NCBI GenBank assembly: GCA_017416805.1
Contig: JAFQBB010000020.1
Location: 124,001-188,000 of the forward strand
Reading direction: 5' to 3'
DNA length: 64,000 nt
Origin: Bacteroidaceae bacterium
GTDB taxonomy: Bacteria; Bacteroidota; Bacteroidia; Bacteroidales; Bacteroidaceae
Both the position numbers and the translations under genes were made by a program. The notes beneath the pieces are model-generated. The model saw only the letters and a program-made list of their open reading frames with translations. It ran no database searches and had not been told where the DNA came from. Positions 1-8,241 of the stretch are shown piece after piece; position 1 is the first letter of the stretch, and the number at the start of each line of letters is the position of its first letter.

Positions 1-47
1 ACGAGAAACGCGACGACAGCCATAAGCTGAAACTGACCGAAGAATAA
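1..47 (+). CDS. C-terminal end of an upstream gene (partial)
   Basis: Reading from base 3, an open frame runs in from the window edge and stops at TAA 45-47 with the hydrophilic tail HKLKLTEE. It lies in the same direction as, and 40 bp ahead of, the PgpA-like gene, so it may be the preceding member of the same operon. Too little is present to name a family. The call rests only on frame continuity, the plausible tail and the position. Confidence 0.35.
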   Translation, partial: EKRDDSHKLKLTEE

Positions 48-87
48 CCAACCACAATGACTGGCCTCAATCCACCGGCCTGACAGA

Positions 88-573
88 ATGAACAACGCAA
101 ACACACCAACGGGTTGGGACATCTTCCTGACCACCGGCTTCTACTCGGGCTTCTGTCCCGTGGCACCCGGCACGGCCGGAGCTGCACTGGCCACACTGTT
201 ATGGATGGCAGCAGCATGGAGTCTCCCATACGTATGGGTGTGGGGCGGTACCTGCGTGGCCATTATCCTCTTTACCCTATTGGCCATACCCTCTATCCGC
301 CGCATTGAGCAGGTATGGGGCGAGGACCCTTCGCGTGTGGTCATTGACGAGGTGGTCGGTGTGTGGATAACCCTGCTGGCCGTCCCGCAAGGTGCCTCGT
401 GGCTCTATCCTCTCGGAGCATTCCTCCTGTTCCGCCTGTTCGACATCTGGAAACCCCTTGGGGTCAGGCGCATGGAGCGCATATCCGGAGGGTGGGGAGT
501 CATGCTCGATGATGTTCTGGCCGGCCTTTATGGAGCCATAGTCATGATAATAATCCCACTGTTGCCACTATGA
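88..573 (+). CDS. PgpA-family phosphatase, probable phosphatidylinositol-phosphate phosphatase
   Basis: This is a 161-residue membrane protein of the phosphatidylglycerophosphatase A family, which removes the terminal phosphate from phosphatidyl-alcohol phosphates at the inner membrane. Family features seen are PVAPGTAGAA near residue 25, the acidic DEVVGVW near residue 88 and DDVLAGLYGA near residue 143, with several hydrophobic helices. Length is normal. The stop overlaps the next start by 4 bp (ATGA), so translation is coupled. Its neighbours are a CDP-alcohol phosphatidyltransferase and an inositol phosphate synthase, so I infer that it dephosphorylates phosphatidylinositol phosphate, as the PgpA-like member of Bacteroides inositol-lipid clusters is thought to do. 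Housekeeping PgpA activity on phosphatidylglycerophosphate is the alternative. Confidence 0.85.
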   Translation: MNNANTPTGWDIFLTTGFYSGFCPVAPGTAGAALATLLWMAAAWSLPYVWVWGGTCVAIILFTLLAIPSIRRIEQVWGEDPSRVVIDEVVGVWITLLAVPQGASWLYPLGAFLLFRLFDIWKPLGVRRMERISGGWGVMLDDVLAGLYGAIVMIIIPLLPL

Positions 574-1007
574 ACGGTAAGGCAACGGGCAGCGGCAGCA
601 TAGCCGTGCAGTTCTGCAAGGCACAAGCCTCTTCACTACTGGCTACAGTGGCCGATTTTGGAGTGACAGCCTTCTGCATACATTGCTTTGGTATCTACTA
701 CGTATGGGCCACCTTCATTGGAGCCATCTCGGGAGGGGTGACCAACTGTCTGGTCAATTACAGCTGGACCTTTCGGGACAGTGGGCGTGGAAAAACCTCT
801 GTGGCTTTGAGATACATGTTAGTGTGGATTGGAAGCATCCTGCTCAACACATGGGGGACAGCCTATGGCGTGAGCCTCGTGGCAGGGTGGCATCCCGAAG
901 GAATGGACGTGGTCCTTCTCGTCAAGGCTGCTGTGGCATTGCTGGTAGGCGTATTGTGGAACTTCCTCATGCAGAAGTACTATGTATATAAAGCGACTGG
1001 CTGCTAA
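570..1007 (+). CDS. GtrA-family membrane protein
   Basis: This is a 145-residue protein with four hydrophobic segments and the GtrA-type pattern: FCKAQASSLLATVADFG near residue 15 and FIGAISGGVTNCLVNYSW near residues 49-66. GtrA proteins are small four-helix membrane proteins associated with flipping or transfer of polyprenyl-linked or lipid-linked sugars. The start overlaps the stop of the PgpA-like gene (ATGA). Lying between a lipid phosphatase and an inositol phosphotransferase, it may help move or present inositol lipids, but this is inference from position. No catalytic motif is visible. Confidence 0.8.
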   Translation: MNGKATGSGSIAVQFCKAQASSLLATVADFGVTAFCIHCFGIYYVWATFIGAISGGVTNCLVNYSWTFRDSGRGKTSVALRYMLVWIGSILLNTWGTAYGVSLVAGWHPEGMDVVLLVKAAVALLVGVLWNFLMQKYYVYKATGC

Positions 1008-1027
1008 CTGTCAGTTACCGGTGTCCA

Positions 1028-1132
1028 CTCGTAGCTCATCACTCATCACTCGTAACTTGTAGCTCGTAACTCGTAGCTCGTAGCTCGTAACTCGTAGCTC
1101 GTAGCTCGTAACTCGTAGCTCGTAACTCGTAA
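1028..1132 (+). repeat. Heptamer array CTCGTAR, 15 units
   Basis: Fifteen contiguous 7-bp units, mostly CTCGTAG or CTCGTAA with variants CTCATCA and CTTGTAG, fill the gap between the GtrA-like gene and the phosphatidyltransferase and end 13 bp before the ATG. The same word recurs at 25974-26065, 29892-29980, 30811-30845, 31242-31290, 32415-32492 and, diverged, 58877-58981. It interrupts an otherwise tightly packed operon. Confidence 0.95.
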
Positions 1133-1145
1133 CTAATAAAAAGAT

Positions 1146-1841
1146 ATGAACATCTCACAACTTGCCAAGAGTGCAAGAGACAAAATCCAACTGGGAGTCT
1201 ATAAAGTGATAGACCCCGCCGTGAAACTGATGGCCCGATTGGGCATCACCCCCAATGTGATAACCACCGTGGGCTTTGTAGGCAATCTGCTGGCCACAGC
1301 CCTGTTTGTCTATGCGGCCATTTGGATGCCGGACGATGACTACTCCATGGTAGGGCTTGCCGGATGGGTCATTATCCTGGCCAGTCTTTTTGATATGGTG
1401 GACGGATACCTGGCCCGCACCTCCGGACAGTGTACCACTTTCGGAGCCTTCTACGACTCTGTGCTCGACCGTTATTGCGAACTCTTCACCTTGGGCGGCA
1501 TAGCATTCTACTTTATGGCACATACTTTCTATATGCCAGCACTCATCACCCTCTTCTCGCTTATTGGCTCCATCATGGTCAGCTATGTGCGTGCCCGTGC
1601 CGAAGGGCTTGGAGTGGAGTGCAAGGTGGGACTGATGCAACGTCCTGAGCGGGTGGTGCTCACCAGTCTTGGTGCCATACTCTGCGGCCTTCTGGCCGAT
1701 AGTGTGGAGGAATATTTCTGTCCCCTGTGGCTATTACTCGCCCCGCAGATACTCATTGCCATACTGGCCAACTGGACAGCCTGTGTCCGCATCCTGCATG
1801 TATATAAGAAAATAGGTAAGGAAGAGGAGACTGGCCGATGA
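1146..1841 (+). CDS. CDP-alcohol phosphatidyltransferase, probable phosphatidylinositol-phosphate synthase
   Basis: This 231-residue integral membrane enzyme belongs to the CDP-alcohol phosphatidyltransferase family. The full signature D-x2-DG-x2-AR-x8-G-x3-D-x3-D is visible, beginning DMVDGYLAR near residue 81 and ending GAFYDSVLD. These residues bind the metal and CDP-diacylglycerol. Six or so hydrophobic helices follow the family plan. With myo-inositol-phosphate synthase and a PgpA-like phosphatase alongside, the likely reaction is CDP-diacylglycerol plus inositol phosphate giving phosphatidylinositol phosphate at the inner membrane. The end overlaps the PAP2 gene by 4 bp. Substrate is inferred from context; the family also makes phosphatidylglycerol phosphate. 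Confidence 0.85.
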   Translation: MNISQLAKSARDKIQLGVYKVIDPAVKLMARLGITPNVITTVGFVGNLLATALFVYAAIWMPDDDYSMVGLAGWVIILASLFDMVDGYLARTSGQCTTFGAFYDSVLDRYCELFTLGGIAFYFMAHTFYMPALITLFSLIGSIMVSYVRARAEGLGVECKVGLMQRPERVVLTSLGAILCGLLADSVEEYFCPLWLLLAPQILIAILANWTACVRILHVYKKIGKEEETGR

Positions 1842-2806
1842 AACTGATTGATATAGCATCACGTCGCACTGTTGTACTCTCCTTGCTGGTCTGTGCAGCC
1901 TATGCCATGGCCAATAGCCTCTTGTTGGACTTCTCCCTCTTTGTCATCATCGCTACGGCAGTAGTGTGGGTGGCTTTCTGCTTGTCACTCCCTCTCAGGC
2001 AGTTTCTTGTCACCTTCCTGCCATTCATGCTCTTTGGAGCCATCTACGACTTTATGCGGCTCTATCCCAACTACTTGGTGAATCCTATTGACATTGTCGG
2101 ACTCTATGAGGCTGAGAAGAGCCTGTTCGGCATAGCCACTGCATCAGGGACTCTCATCCCCTGTGAGTTCTTCAAGTTGCATCATTGGCCGGTGGCCGAC
2201 CTCCTTTCCGGCATCTTTTACCTCTGTTGGGTACCCCTGCCTATCCTATATGGCTTCTACCTCTACTTTACAGGCCGTCGCGGAACGGCCTGCCGCTTTG
2301 CTTCCGCATTCCTTTTTGTCAACCTCATAGGTTTTGCCGGGTATTACATCCATCCGGCTGCTCCTCCCTGGTATGTCATGGACTATGGCTTCGTTCCCGA
2401 TTTCTCCGTGGGTGGCAATGTGGCCGGTTTCCTCCGTTTCGACCAGTTGGTCGGTGCTGAAGTCTTCCAGTCCATCTACGGCAAGAACTCCAATGTCTTT
2501 GCAGCAGTCCCCTCGCTCCATTCAGCCTACGTCCCCGTGGCCCTCTATTATGCCATCAAGGATGGCCGTAGTCGGGTGTGGATAGCCCTGTTGGCCTTGG
2601 TCAGTGCAGGCATTTGGTTCTCAGCGGTCTATAGCGGCCATCATTACATCATTGACGTCCTCTTGGGTATATCCTGTACCCTCCTTGGGTTGCTTCTTTT
2701 TGAGGGCATAGTCATGCGGCTCCCCTTCGTCCGGCGTCTCGCCACTTTGGTAAACAGCTACATATCCGGCCACTTCGGGCAGACTCAAAAGGAAATCAAG
2801 GGTTAA
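1838..2806 (+). CDS. PAP2-superfamily membrane transferase, probable inositol phosphorylceramide synthase
   Basis: This is a 322-residue polytopic membrane protein with PAP2-superfamily catalytic motifs: AAVPSLHSAY near residue 226 and VYSGHHYIIDVLLG near residue 266, where the two His residues and the Asp form the phosphotransfer centre. A long N-terminal region holds several more hydrophobic helices, as in AUR1-like inositol phosphorylceramide synthases. It is translationally coupled to the phosphatidyltransferase. The cluster suggests transfer of phosphoinositol from phosphatidylinositol to ceramide, giving inositol sphingolipids known from gut Bacteroides. A generic lipid phosphatase role cannot be excluded. 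Confidence 0.8.
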   Translation: MKLIDIASRRTVVLSLLVCAAYAMANSLLLDFSLFVIIATAVVWVAFCLSLPLRQFLVTFLPFMLFGAIYDFMRLYPNYLVNPIDIVGLYEAEKSLFGIATASGTLIPCEFFKLHHWPVADLLSGIFYLCWVPLPILYGFYLYFTGRRGTACRFASAFLFVNLIGFAGYYIHPAAPPWYVMDYGFVPDFSVGGNVAGFLRFDQLVGAEVFQSIYGKNSNVFAAVPSLHSAYVPVALYYAIKDGRSRVWIALLALVSAGIWFSAVYSGHHYIIDVLLGISCTLLGLLLFEGIVMRLPFVRRLATLVNSYISGHFGQTQKEIKG

Positions 2807-2868
2807 ATCTCCTACTTTTAGGACGTAAAAAATGAAAGAACGGACATGGTACTACGGATAGAAAATCC

Positions 2869-2876
2869 TATCTTTG
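2869..2876 (+). promoter_or_regulatory. -7 box of the inositol-phosphate synthase promoter
   Basis: TATCTTTG matches the Bacteroidota -7 consensus TAnnTTTG, 52 bp ahead of the ATG at 2929. It implies that the synthase can be transcribed independently of the lipid genes upstream. Confidence 0.7.
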
Positions 2877-2928
2877 CACCCGCTTTCCGATAAGGAAGGA
2901 AAATAGAAACAAACATAACAATAAAGAT

Positions 2929-4236
2929 ATGAACAATCAGAATGTAAAGCCGGCAGACGGCAAATTGGGAATCATGGTTGTAGGACTCGGTGCCGTGACT
3001 TCCACCTTTATGACCGGTGTGCTGATGGCACGCAAGGGACTGACCAAGCCCGTAGGTTCTATGACACAGTATGACAAAATCCGTGTAGGCAAAGGAGCCG
3101 ACAAGAAATACCTTCCCTATTCCGAGATTGTCCCTCTGACAAGCCTTGATGACATCGTTTTCGGCGCATGGGACGTATATCCGGCTGATGCCTACCGCTC
3201 GGCCATGTATTGCGAAGTGTTGAAGGAGAAGGACATCAACCCGGTGAAGGACGAACTGGAAAAGATTGTCCCCATGAAGGCCGCTTTCGATAAGAACTTT
3301 GCCAAACGCCTTGATGGCGACAACGTGAAGGATTGCCGTACCCGTTGGGAAATGGTGGAGCAGTTGCGTGAAGACATCCGCCGCTTCAAGCAGGAGAACA
3401 ATTGTGCCCGTATCGTTGTGGCATGGGCTGCTTCCACGGAGATTTATGTGCCTATCTACGAACCTGTGCATGGCTCATTGGCGGCCCTCGAACAGGCTAT
3501 GAAGGACAACGATACCGAACATATTGCCCCTTCTATGTGTTATGCCTATGCCGCTTTGGCCGAAGGTGCTCCCTTCATTATGGGTGCGCCCAACACTACT
3601 GTCGATATTCCCGCCATGTGGGAACTGGCCGAAAAGACCCGTATGCCCATTGCCGGTAAGGACTTCAAGACAGGACAGACACTCGTCAAGTCTGGCTTTG
3701 CCCCCATCATCGGAACTCGTTGTCTGGGACTCAACGGATGGTTCTCTACCAATATCCTTGGAAACCGTGACGGATTAGTACTTGACGAACCGGCCAATTT
3801 CCGTACCAAGGAGGTGTCCAAACTCTCTACTCTTGAGTCTATCCTTGTGCCCGAGGCACAGCCCGACCTCTATACCGACTACTATCACAAGGTTCGTATC
3901 AATTATTATCCGCCTCGCAATGATGACAAAGAGGGATGGGACAACATCGACATCTTCGGTTGGATGGGCTATCCCATGCAGATTAAGATTAACTTTCTCT
4001 GTCGTGACTCCATTTTGGCAGCCCCCCTGCTGCTCGACCTTTGTTTGCTGTCCGACCTCGCAGCCCGTGCAGGCCGCTATGGCATCCAGCGTTTCCTCAG
4101 CTTCTATCTCAAATCGCCCATGTATGACTACCGTACTGACGAAGTGCCGGTCAACCACCTCTTCCAGCAATACACCATGCTGAAGAATGCCATCCGCGAA
4201 ATGGGAGGCTACGAAGCCGACGAGGAGATTGATTAA
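2929..4236 (+). CDS. ino1: Myo-inositol-1-phosphate synthase
   Basis: This 435-residue cytosolic enzyme converts glucose 6-phosphate to 1D-myo-inositol 3-phosphate using NAD as an internal redox cofactor. The N-terminal Rossmann motif GLGAVTSTFMTGV is at residues 20-32, and the signature GWFSTNILGNRDGLVL lies near residue 270. The C-terminal lobe is full length, ending EADEEID. It supplies the inositol phosphate for the phosphatidyltransferase encoded just upstream. It has its own promoter (box at 2869) and is followed by a hairpin terminator. Confidence 0.95.
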   Translation: MNNQNVKPADGKLGIMVVGLGAVTSTFMTGVLMARKGLTKPVGSMTQYDKIRVGKGADKKYLPYSEIVPLTSLDDIVFGAWDVYPADAYRSAMYCEVLKEKDINPVKDELEKIVPMKAAFDKNFAKRLDGDNVKDCRTRWEMVEQLREDIRRFKQENNCARIVVAWAASTEIYVPIYEPVHGSLAALEQAMKDNDTEHIAPSMCYAYAALAEGAPFIMGAPNTTVDIPAMWELAEKTRMPIAGKDFKTGQTLVKSGFAPIIGTRCLGLNGWFSTNILGNRDGLVLDEPANFRTKEVSKLSTLESILVPEAQPDLYTDYYHKVRINYYPPRNDDKEGWDNIDIFGWMGYPMQIKINFLCRDSILAAPLLLDLCLLSDLAARAGRYGIQRFLSFYLKSPMYDYRTDEVPVNHLFQQYTMLKNAIREMGGYEADEEID

Positions 4237-4266
4237 AAGATTTTCTTTCATTGTTTTATTGGTGAG

Positions 4267-4304
4267 GGAGGATGTGCCTGCATTTGTGGGTGCATCCTCC
4301 TTTT
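4267..4304 (+). terminator. Rho-independent terminator after ino1
   Basis: GGAGGATG (4267-4274) pairs with CATCCTCC (4293-4300), followed by TTTTATTTG. It lies 31 bp past the synthase stop codon. Confidence 0.75.
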
Positions 4305-4365
4305 ATTTGTTATACCCTGTATGTGCCTTTTTGTGGGAAGAAATTCTGAAAAAGCGTCAATATTC

Positions 4366-4396
4366 TTGCTTGTCTTGCAGAAATAGTGTACTTTTG
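4366..4396 (+). promoter_or_regulatory. Promoter of the sigma-54 activator operon
   Basis: TTG at 4366-4368 and TACTTTTG at 4389-4396 are 20 bp apart, the usual Bacteroidota -33/-7 spacing. The box lies 25 bp ahead of the ATG at 4422 and downstream of the in-frame ATG at 4386, so it settles the start codon. Confidence 0.75.
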
Positions 4397-4421
4397 CCCA
4401 TTCATAGAAGAAAAACAAAAT

Positions 4422-5687
4422 ATGGTGACTCCTGAAATACAGCAAGTGAAGCTACGGTTTGGTATCATCGGCAATGCCGAGGGGCTCAATCGGGCTATTG
4501 ACATAGCCATGCAGGTGGCTCCTACTGATTTGTCTGTGCTGATAACTGGTGAGAGTGGAGTGGGAAAGGAGGTTTTCCCGAAAATAATCCATGAGTTCAG
4601 CCGTCGTAAGCATAGCCGTAAGTATATTGCGGTAAACTGTGGAGCCATTCCGGAGGGAACGATAGACTCTGAACTGTTCGGACATGAAAAGGGCGCTTTT
4701 ACTGGTGCCATAGGGGAACGGCAGGGTTATTTCGGTGAGGCTAACGGAGGAACCATATTTCTGGATGAAGTGGGAGAATTGCCATTGGCAACTCAGGCAC
4801 GTCTGTTGCGTGTGTTGGAGAGTGGGGAATATATTCGTGTAGGTTCATCGAAGGTGGAAAAAACAGACGTGCGCATTGTGGCAGCTACGAATGTGAATCT
4901 GATGGAGGCTATTGCTGATGGCCGTTTTCGTGAGGACCTCTATTACCGACTGAATACAGTGCCCATTACCATTCCACCCTTGCGTGAGAGAGGAAATGAT
5001 ATAGGCTTGTTGTTCCGAAAGTTTGCCAACGATTTTGCCGACACTTATCGCATGCCTGCCATTCAACTGAATGGGGAGGCACAACAGATTCTGCAGGCGT
5101 ATCCTTGGCCGGGTAATGTACGTCAGTTGAAGAACATAACGGAACAAATCTCTATCATTGAACGCAATCGTGATATAACACCGGAAATACTTCAATCATA
5201 TATTCCTGAACAACCAATGTCGCACATGCCGGCATTGATGGGCAGACATTCATCGGCATCGGGAAAGACTTTTGAAAGCGAGAGGGAGATTCTTTATCAG
5301 ATTCTTTTCGATTTGCGCCGGGACATGACAGAATTAAAGAAATTGGTGCATTCCAATTTGGGGCAGATGAAGGCGCAGCCCATGGAAACCGCTTCGGAAC
5401 AGTTGGCATACTATCCGGCCGAAACTGTGCATTATCCAACAGAGATGACCTCGCCAACCTTGAATCTGCATGGAGCACCAACTCCAGCCAATAAGGTGGT
5501 GATGGACGATGATATCCAGGACACGGAAGAGTATGTGGAGGAGTCTTTGTCATTGGACGATTTGGAGAGAGAGATGATACGCAAGGCTTTGGACAAGCAT
5601 CGGGGAAAAAGGAAGTATGCAGCACAGGACTTGAATATCTCGGAACGTACCTTATATAGAAAAATCAAGGAGTATGGATTGGATTAG
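4422..5687 (+). CDS. Sigma-54-dependent transcriptional activator (AAA+ and Fis HTH)
   Basis: This 421-residue activator has no N-terminal receiver or PAS domain. The AAA+ core starts almost at once, with Walker A GESGVGKE near residue 43, the sigma-54 contact loop EKGAFTGA near residue 87, Walker B GGTIFLDEVGE near residue 109, and the arginine-finger/sensor region around LPPLRERGNDIG. A low-complexity linker precedes a C-terminal Fis-type helix-turn-helix (KRKYAAQDLNISERTLYRKI). Such proteins remodel RNA polymerase carrying RpoN at -24/-12 promoters. The missing sensory domain suggests control by abundance or partner proteins. It heads the operon with the LptE-like, TPR and SecG genes and overlaps the LptE-like gene by 14 bp. 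The promoter at 4389 rules out the earlier ATG. Confidence 0.9.
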   Translation: MVTPEIQQVKLRFGIIGNAEGLNRAIDIAMQVAPTDLSVLITGESGVGKEVFPKIIHEFSRRKHSRKYIAVNCGAIPEGTIDSELFGHEKGAFTGAIGERQGYFGEANGGTIFLDEVGELPLATQARLLRVLESGEYIRVGSSKVEKTDVRIVAATNVNLMEAIADGRFREDLYYRLNTVPITIPPLRERGNDIGLLFRKFANDFADTYRMPAIQLNGEAQQILQAYPWPGNVRQLKNITEQISIIERNRDITPEILQSYIPEQPMSHMPALMGRHSSASGKTFESEREILYQILFDLRRDMTELKKLVHSNLGQMKAQPMETASEQLAYYPAETVHYPTEMTSPTLNLHGAPTPANKVVMDDDIQDTEEYVEESLSLDDLEREMIRKALDKHRGKRKYAAQDLNISERTLYRKIKEYGLD

Positions 5688-6192
5688 ACGAATATATATA
5701 TGGGTGGCATTGATGCTCTTTTTGACTTTGGGAGGTTGTACAGTGTCATATAAGTTCAATGGAGCATCCATCAATTATGATAAGGTGAAAACCATCACTA
5801 TTGAGGATTTCGTGAACCGTGCGGCATACGTGTGGGGACCGATGGCTACCATGTTCAATACTGATTTGCAGGATATATACGTGCAGCAGACACGCCTTCA
5901 ACAGGTGAAACGGGGAGGAGACCTCAATGTGGGGGGAGAGATTGTTGCATATGACCAATACAACAAATCTGTTTCCGCTGAAGGGTATTCGGCAGTTGTA
6001 GAACTGAAGATGGTGGTCAATGTGCGTTTCACTAACAACACGAATCATGCCGAGGACTTTGAGAAGACTTTCTCGGCAACATGTGAATATGATGCAACCC
6101 AGCAGTTGAGTGCTGTACAGGAAGAGTTGGTAACCCAAATGATTGACGAAATAACCGAACAGATATTCAACGCGACTGTAGCCAACTGGTAG
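5674..6192 (+). CDS. lptE: LptE-family lipoprotein for LPS assembly
   Basis: This 172-residue protein begins with a lipoprotein signal (hydrophobic stretch, then LTLGGC with the lipobox Cys near residue 22). The body matches Bacteroidota LptE-like proteins (VSYKFNGASI, then NRAAYVWGPMATMFNTDLQD). LptE plugs the LptD barrel and helps insert lipopolysaccharide in the outer membrane. The gene overlaps the end of the sigma-54 activator, and the order activator, lptE, TPR, secG looks like a conserved Bacteroidales operon. Sequence divergence from proteobacterial LptE is normal for this phylum. Confidence 0.8.
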   Translation: MDWIRRIYIWVALMLFLTLGGCTVSYKFNGASINYDKVKTITIEDFVNRAAYVWGPMATMFNTDLQDIYVQQTRLQQVKRGGDLNVGGEIVAYDQYNKSVSAEGYSAVVELKMVVNVRFTNNTNHAEDFEKTFSATCEYDATQQLSAVQEELVTQMIDEITEQIFNATVANW

Positions 6193-6234
6193 GAATAAAC
6201 AGGTTGGGTTTTAAAAGTGTGACAGGAATTAGCC

Positions 6235-7005
6235 ATGGCAGTAAACATTTCCGAATTGATAGCAAAGCCTGAAAGACTGGCAGACCGTGCAGTATTGCAC
6301 GAACTAAGGCAACTGATAGAAACATATCCCTACTATCAGACGGTTCGTTTGCTTTACTTGAAGGGGCTTTTCTTGTTGCATGACATTTCATTCGGTGAAG
6401 AGTTACGGCGTACGGCACTTTATGTGGCCGACAGGAAAGTGTTGTTCAATCTGGTGGAAGGGGATTATTATACGTTGAACCCCGTAGTCCGTAAGGCTCC
6501 TGTTTCGGAAACGGGAAATAAGGAGGAGAAGAAGGATCGCACACTGGTGCTGATAGATGCTTTCCTTAATGGAGTACCTTTGGAAAAGGATGAGCCTGCT
6601 CCGGTTTTGACGGATGATGGTGGACTCAGTGCCGACTATACTACCTACATATTGCGTGAAGAAGAGGTGGATCAGACTGGAAAAACAGGCAATGGCATAC
6701 ATCCGATGAAGGGGATGCATTTGATTGATGATTTTATCAAGAATAGTGATGAAAATAGGACGGAGAATGATGGAGAATCTGCAAATCTGGCAGAAGGTGA
6801 AGAAAGCTTGGTTTTGCCATCTGTAGATGAAGAAGATGGTTATTTTACAGAAACTTTGGCCAAAATATACATAAAACAGCAACGATATACCAAGGCTCTT
6901 GAAATTATTCGGCGATTAAGTTTGAAATATCCAAAAAAAAATGCTTACTTTGCAGACCAAATTCGTTTCCTTGAGAAATTAATTATAAATTCAACTAATA
7001 AATAA
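6235..7005 (+). CDS. Tetratricopeptide-repeat protein
   Basis: This 256-residue soluble protein has no signal peptide. The N-terminal part (residues 1-80) is helical, with PERLADRAVLHELRQLIETYPYY resembling a degenerate TPR. The middle is acidic and low in complexity, and the C-terminus holds a clear TPR-like pair (YFTETLAKIYIKQQRYTKALEI, then a helix from LKYPKKNAYFADQI). It lies between lptE and secG in the same direction, 11 bp before secG, so it probably belongs to the same transcript. Function is unknown; a scaffold role is the usual expectation for TPRs. Confidence 0.7.
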   Translation: MAVNISELIAKPERLADRAVLHELRQLIETYPYYQTVRLLYLKGLFLLHDISFGEELRRTALYVADRKVLFNLVEGDYYTLNPVVRKAPVSETGNKEEKKDRTLVLIDAFLNGVPLEKDEPAPVLTDDGGLSADYTTYILREEEVDQTGKTGNGIHPMKGMHLIDDFIKNSDENRTENDGESANLAEGEESLVLPSVDEEDGYFTETLAKIYIKQQRYTKALEIIRRLSLKYPKKNAYFADQIRFLEKLIINSTNK

Positions 7006-7016
7006 AGAAGAAAAAG

Positions 7017-7364
7017 ATGTACACATTATTGATTGTATTGATTCTTATTGCCTCTATTCTGATGTGCTTTGTTGTCATGATTCAGAATTCAAAAGGTGGC
7101 GGCTTGGCTTCAACCTTCGCTTCGTCAAACCAGATTATGGGTGTGCGTAAGACTACCGACTTCATTGAGAAGTTTACTTGGGGATGTGCCATTTTTATGG
7201 TAGTGTTGAGTATTGCCACAGCTTATGTGTTGCCTCATGGGACCATAGCTACTCATTCAGTTCTTGAAGATGAGGCTGTGAATGAGAATGTGATTAATCC
7301 GAACACCCTTCCTGTTATGGATGCCACTCAGGAGGTACCAACAGAAGAGCCTGCTAATAACTAA
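7017..7364 (+). CDS. secG: Protein translocase subunit SecG
   Basis: This 115-residue protein has two transmembrane helices, residues 2-22 and about 54-74, joined by the conserved cytosolic loop MIQNSKGGGLASTFASSNQ. SecG is an accessory subunit of the SecYEG channel that assists SecA-driven export. The acidic C-terminal tail (residues 80-115) is longer than in E. coli, as is usual in Bacteroidota. It ends the operon before a strong bidirectional terminator. Confidence 0.92.
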   Translation: MYTLLIVLILIASILMCFVVMIQNSKGGGLASTFASSNQIMGVRKTTDFIEKFTWGCAIFMVVLSIATAYVLPHGTIATHSVLEDEAVNENVINPNTLPVMDATQEVPTEEPANN

Positions 7365-7384
7365 TTGGTAATCGGGAAATAGAA

Positions 7385-7420
7385 AAACGGACGTATCCCT
7401 TCGGATACGTCCGTTTTTTT
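7385..7420. terminator. Bidirectional terminator between secG and the SGNH hydrolase
   Basis: A 14-bp perfect stem (AAACGGACGTATCC, 7385-7398, with its complement 7403-7416) has a 4-nt loop and a run of T to 7420. The A-rich left flank makes it work for the convergent minus-strand gene as well. Confidence 0.9.
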
Positions 7421-7439
7421 ATTGGGGTATGTTAATCCG

Positions 7440-8198
7440 TTATTTCTTTACCTCCTTTTGTTCTTTCAACAGTTCCTTTATTGCTTTCAATTCGGATTTG
7501 ATTTCTTCCAACTCTTTATTGAGTGCTTCTTTCTCAAGGAAACTTTGCACTTGGGAACTGATGCTTTTCATTCCACTGATAGAGGGGTGTGAACGCTGTT
7601 TGTCTATCTCATAAAGATTGATTACAGGAATCTCATAATGAGTGCAGATGGTATAGACTGAACTGTTTATTTCGGAGCGTAGTTCACTATTTAATATAAA
7701 ATAGGTACGCGCGCGAGGATAAAGCTTTCTGATTCCATCCAACAAGTATGCCATAGCAGGGCGGAAACTGTAAAGTTCTTTATCTGTCCAGTTGGCATAT
7801 TTGTATTCACCGATTGGCGACTTGGCCCAACTGTCATTGGTTCCTCCAAAAATGAGGATGATGTCCGGGTTGCCCAATTTGTCCATACGGGTGATGAATG
7901 AGCGGTCACTGTAGTCCTCTTTGCGGTATCCTGTGTTGCAGATAGTTGATCCGCTGAATGAGTTGTTCACCTCCAATAGGTAACCATAGTTGTTGATGAA
8001 CTGGTGCCACCAGGTTTGTTCCAGTTTTATCACGTCGTTTTTATCGGCCGGATACCATACGAAGTTTGTGTCGGGTTGGACATATCCTTTGAATGTAGAG
8101 TACGAGTCACCAAGGATGGATACTTTCTTTTGTACTTGTGCCCATCCGCTTGCTAATGTGCAAGCAAGAAGAACCAATAGGATTAAATGCTTTTTCAT
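7440..8198 (-). CDS. Secreted SGNH/GDSL-family hydrolase
   Basis: This 252-residue protein has an N-terminal signal peptide (residues 1-20, ending ASGWA). Block I of the SGNH fold is GDSYSTFKG near residue 31, with the nucleophile Ser in a GDSYS context. Block III is GGTNDSW near residue 116, and a late SHPS supplies the probable catalytic His. The family removes acetyl or other acyl groups from glycans or lipids. The last 40 residues form a charged coiled coil (LEEIKSELKAIKELLKEQK), an odd addition that may mediate oligomerisation. It has its own promoter and is convergent with secG. The next gene is a glycosidase, so carbohydrate ester cleavage is a reasonable but unproved role. Confidence 0.8.
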   Translation of the reverse strand: MKKHLILLVLLACTLASGWAQVQKKVSILGDSYSTFKGYVQPDTNFVWYPADKNDVIKLEQTWWHQFINNYGYLLEVNNSFSGSTICNTGYRKEDYSDRSFITRMDKLGNPDIILIFGGTNDSWAKSPIGEYKYANWTDKELYSFRPAMAYLLDGIRKLYPRARTYFILNSELRSEINSSVYTICTHYEIPVINLYEIDKQRSHPSISGMKSISSQVQSFLEKEALNKELEEIKSELKAIKELLKEQKEVKK

Positions 8199-8233
8199 GT
8201 CTTTATTTGCTTAATAATAGATGTATAATACCG

Positions 8234-8241
8234 CAAAAGTA
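8234..8241 (-). promoter_or_regulatory. -7 box for the SGNH hydrolase
   Basis: On the minus strand this reads TACTTTTG (TAnnTTTG), 36 bp upstream of the hydrolase ATG. Confidence 0.65.
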
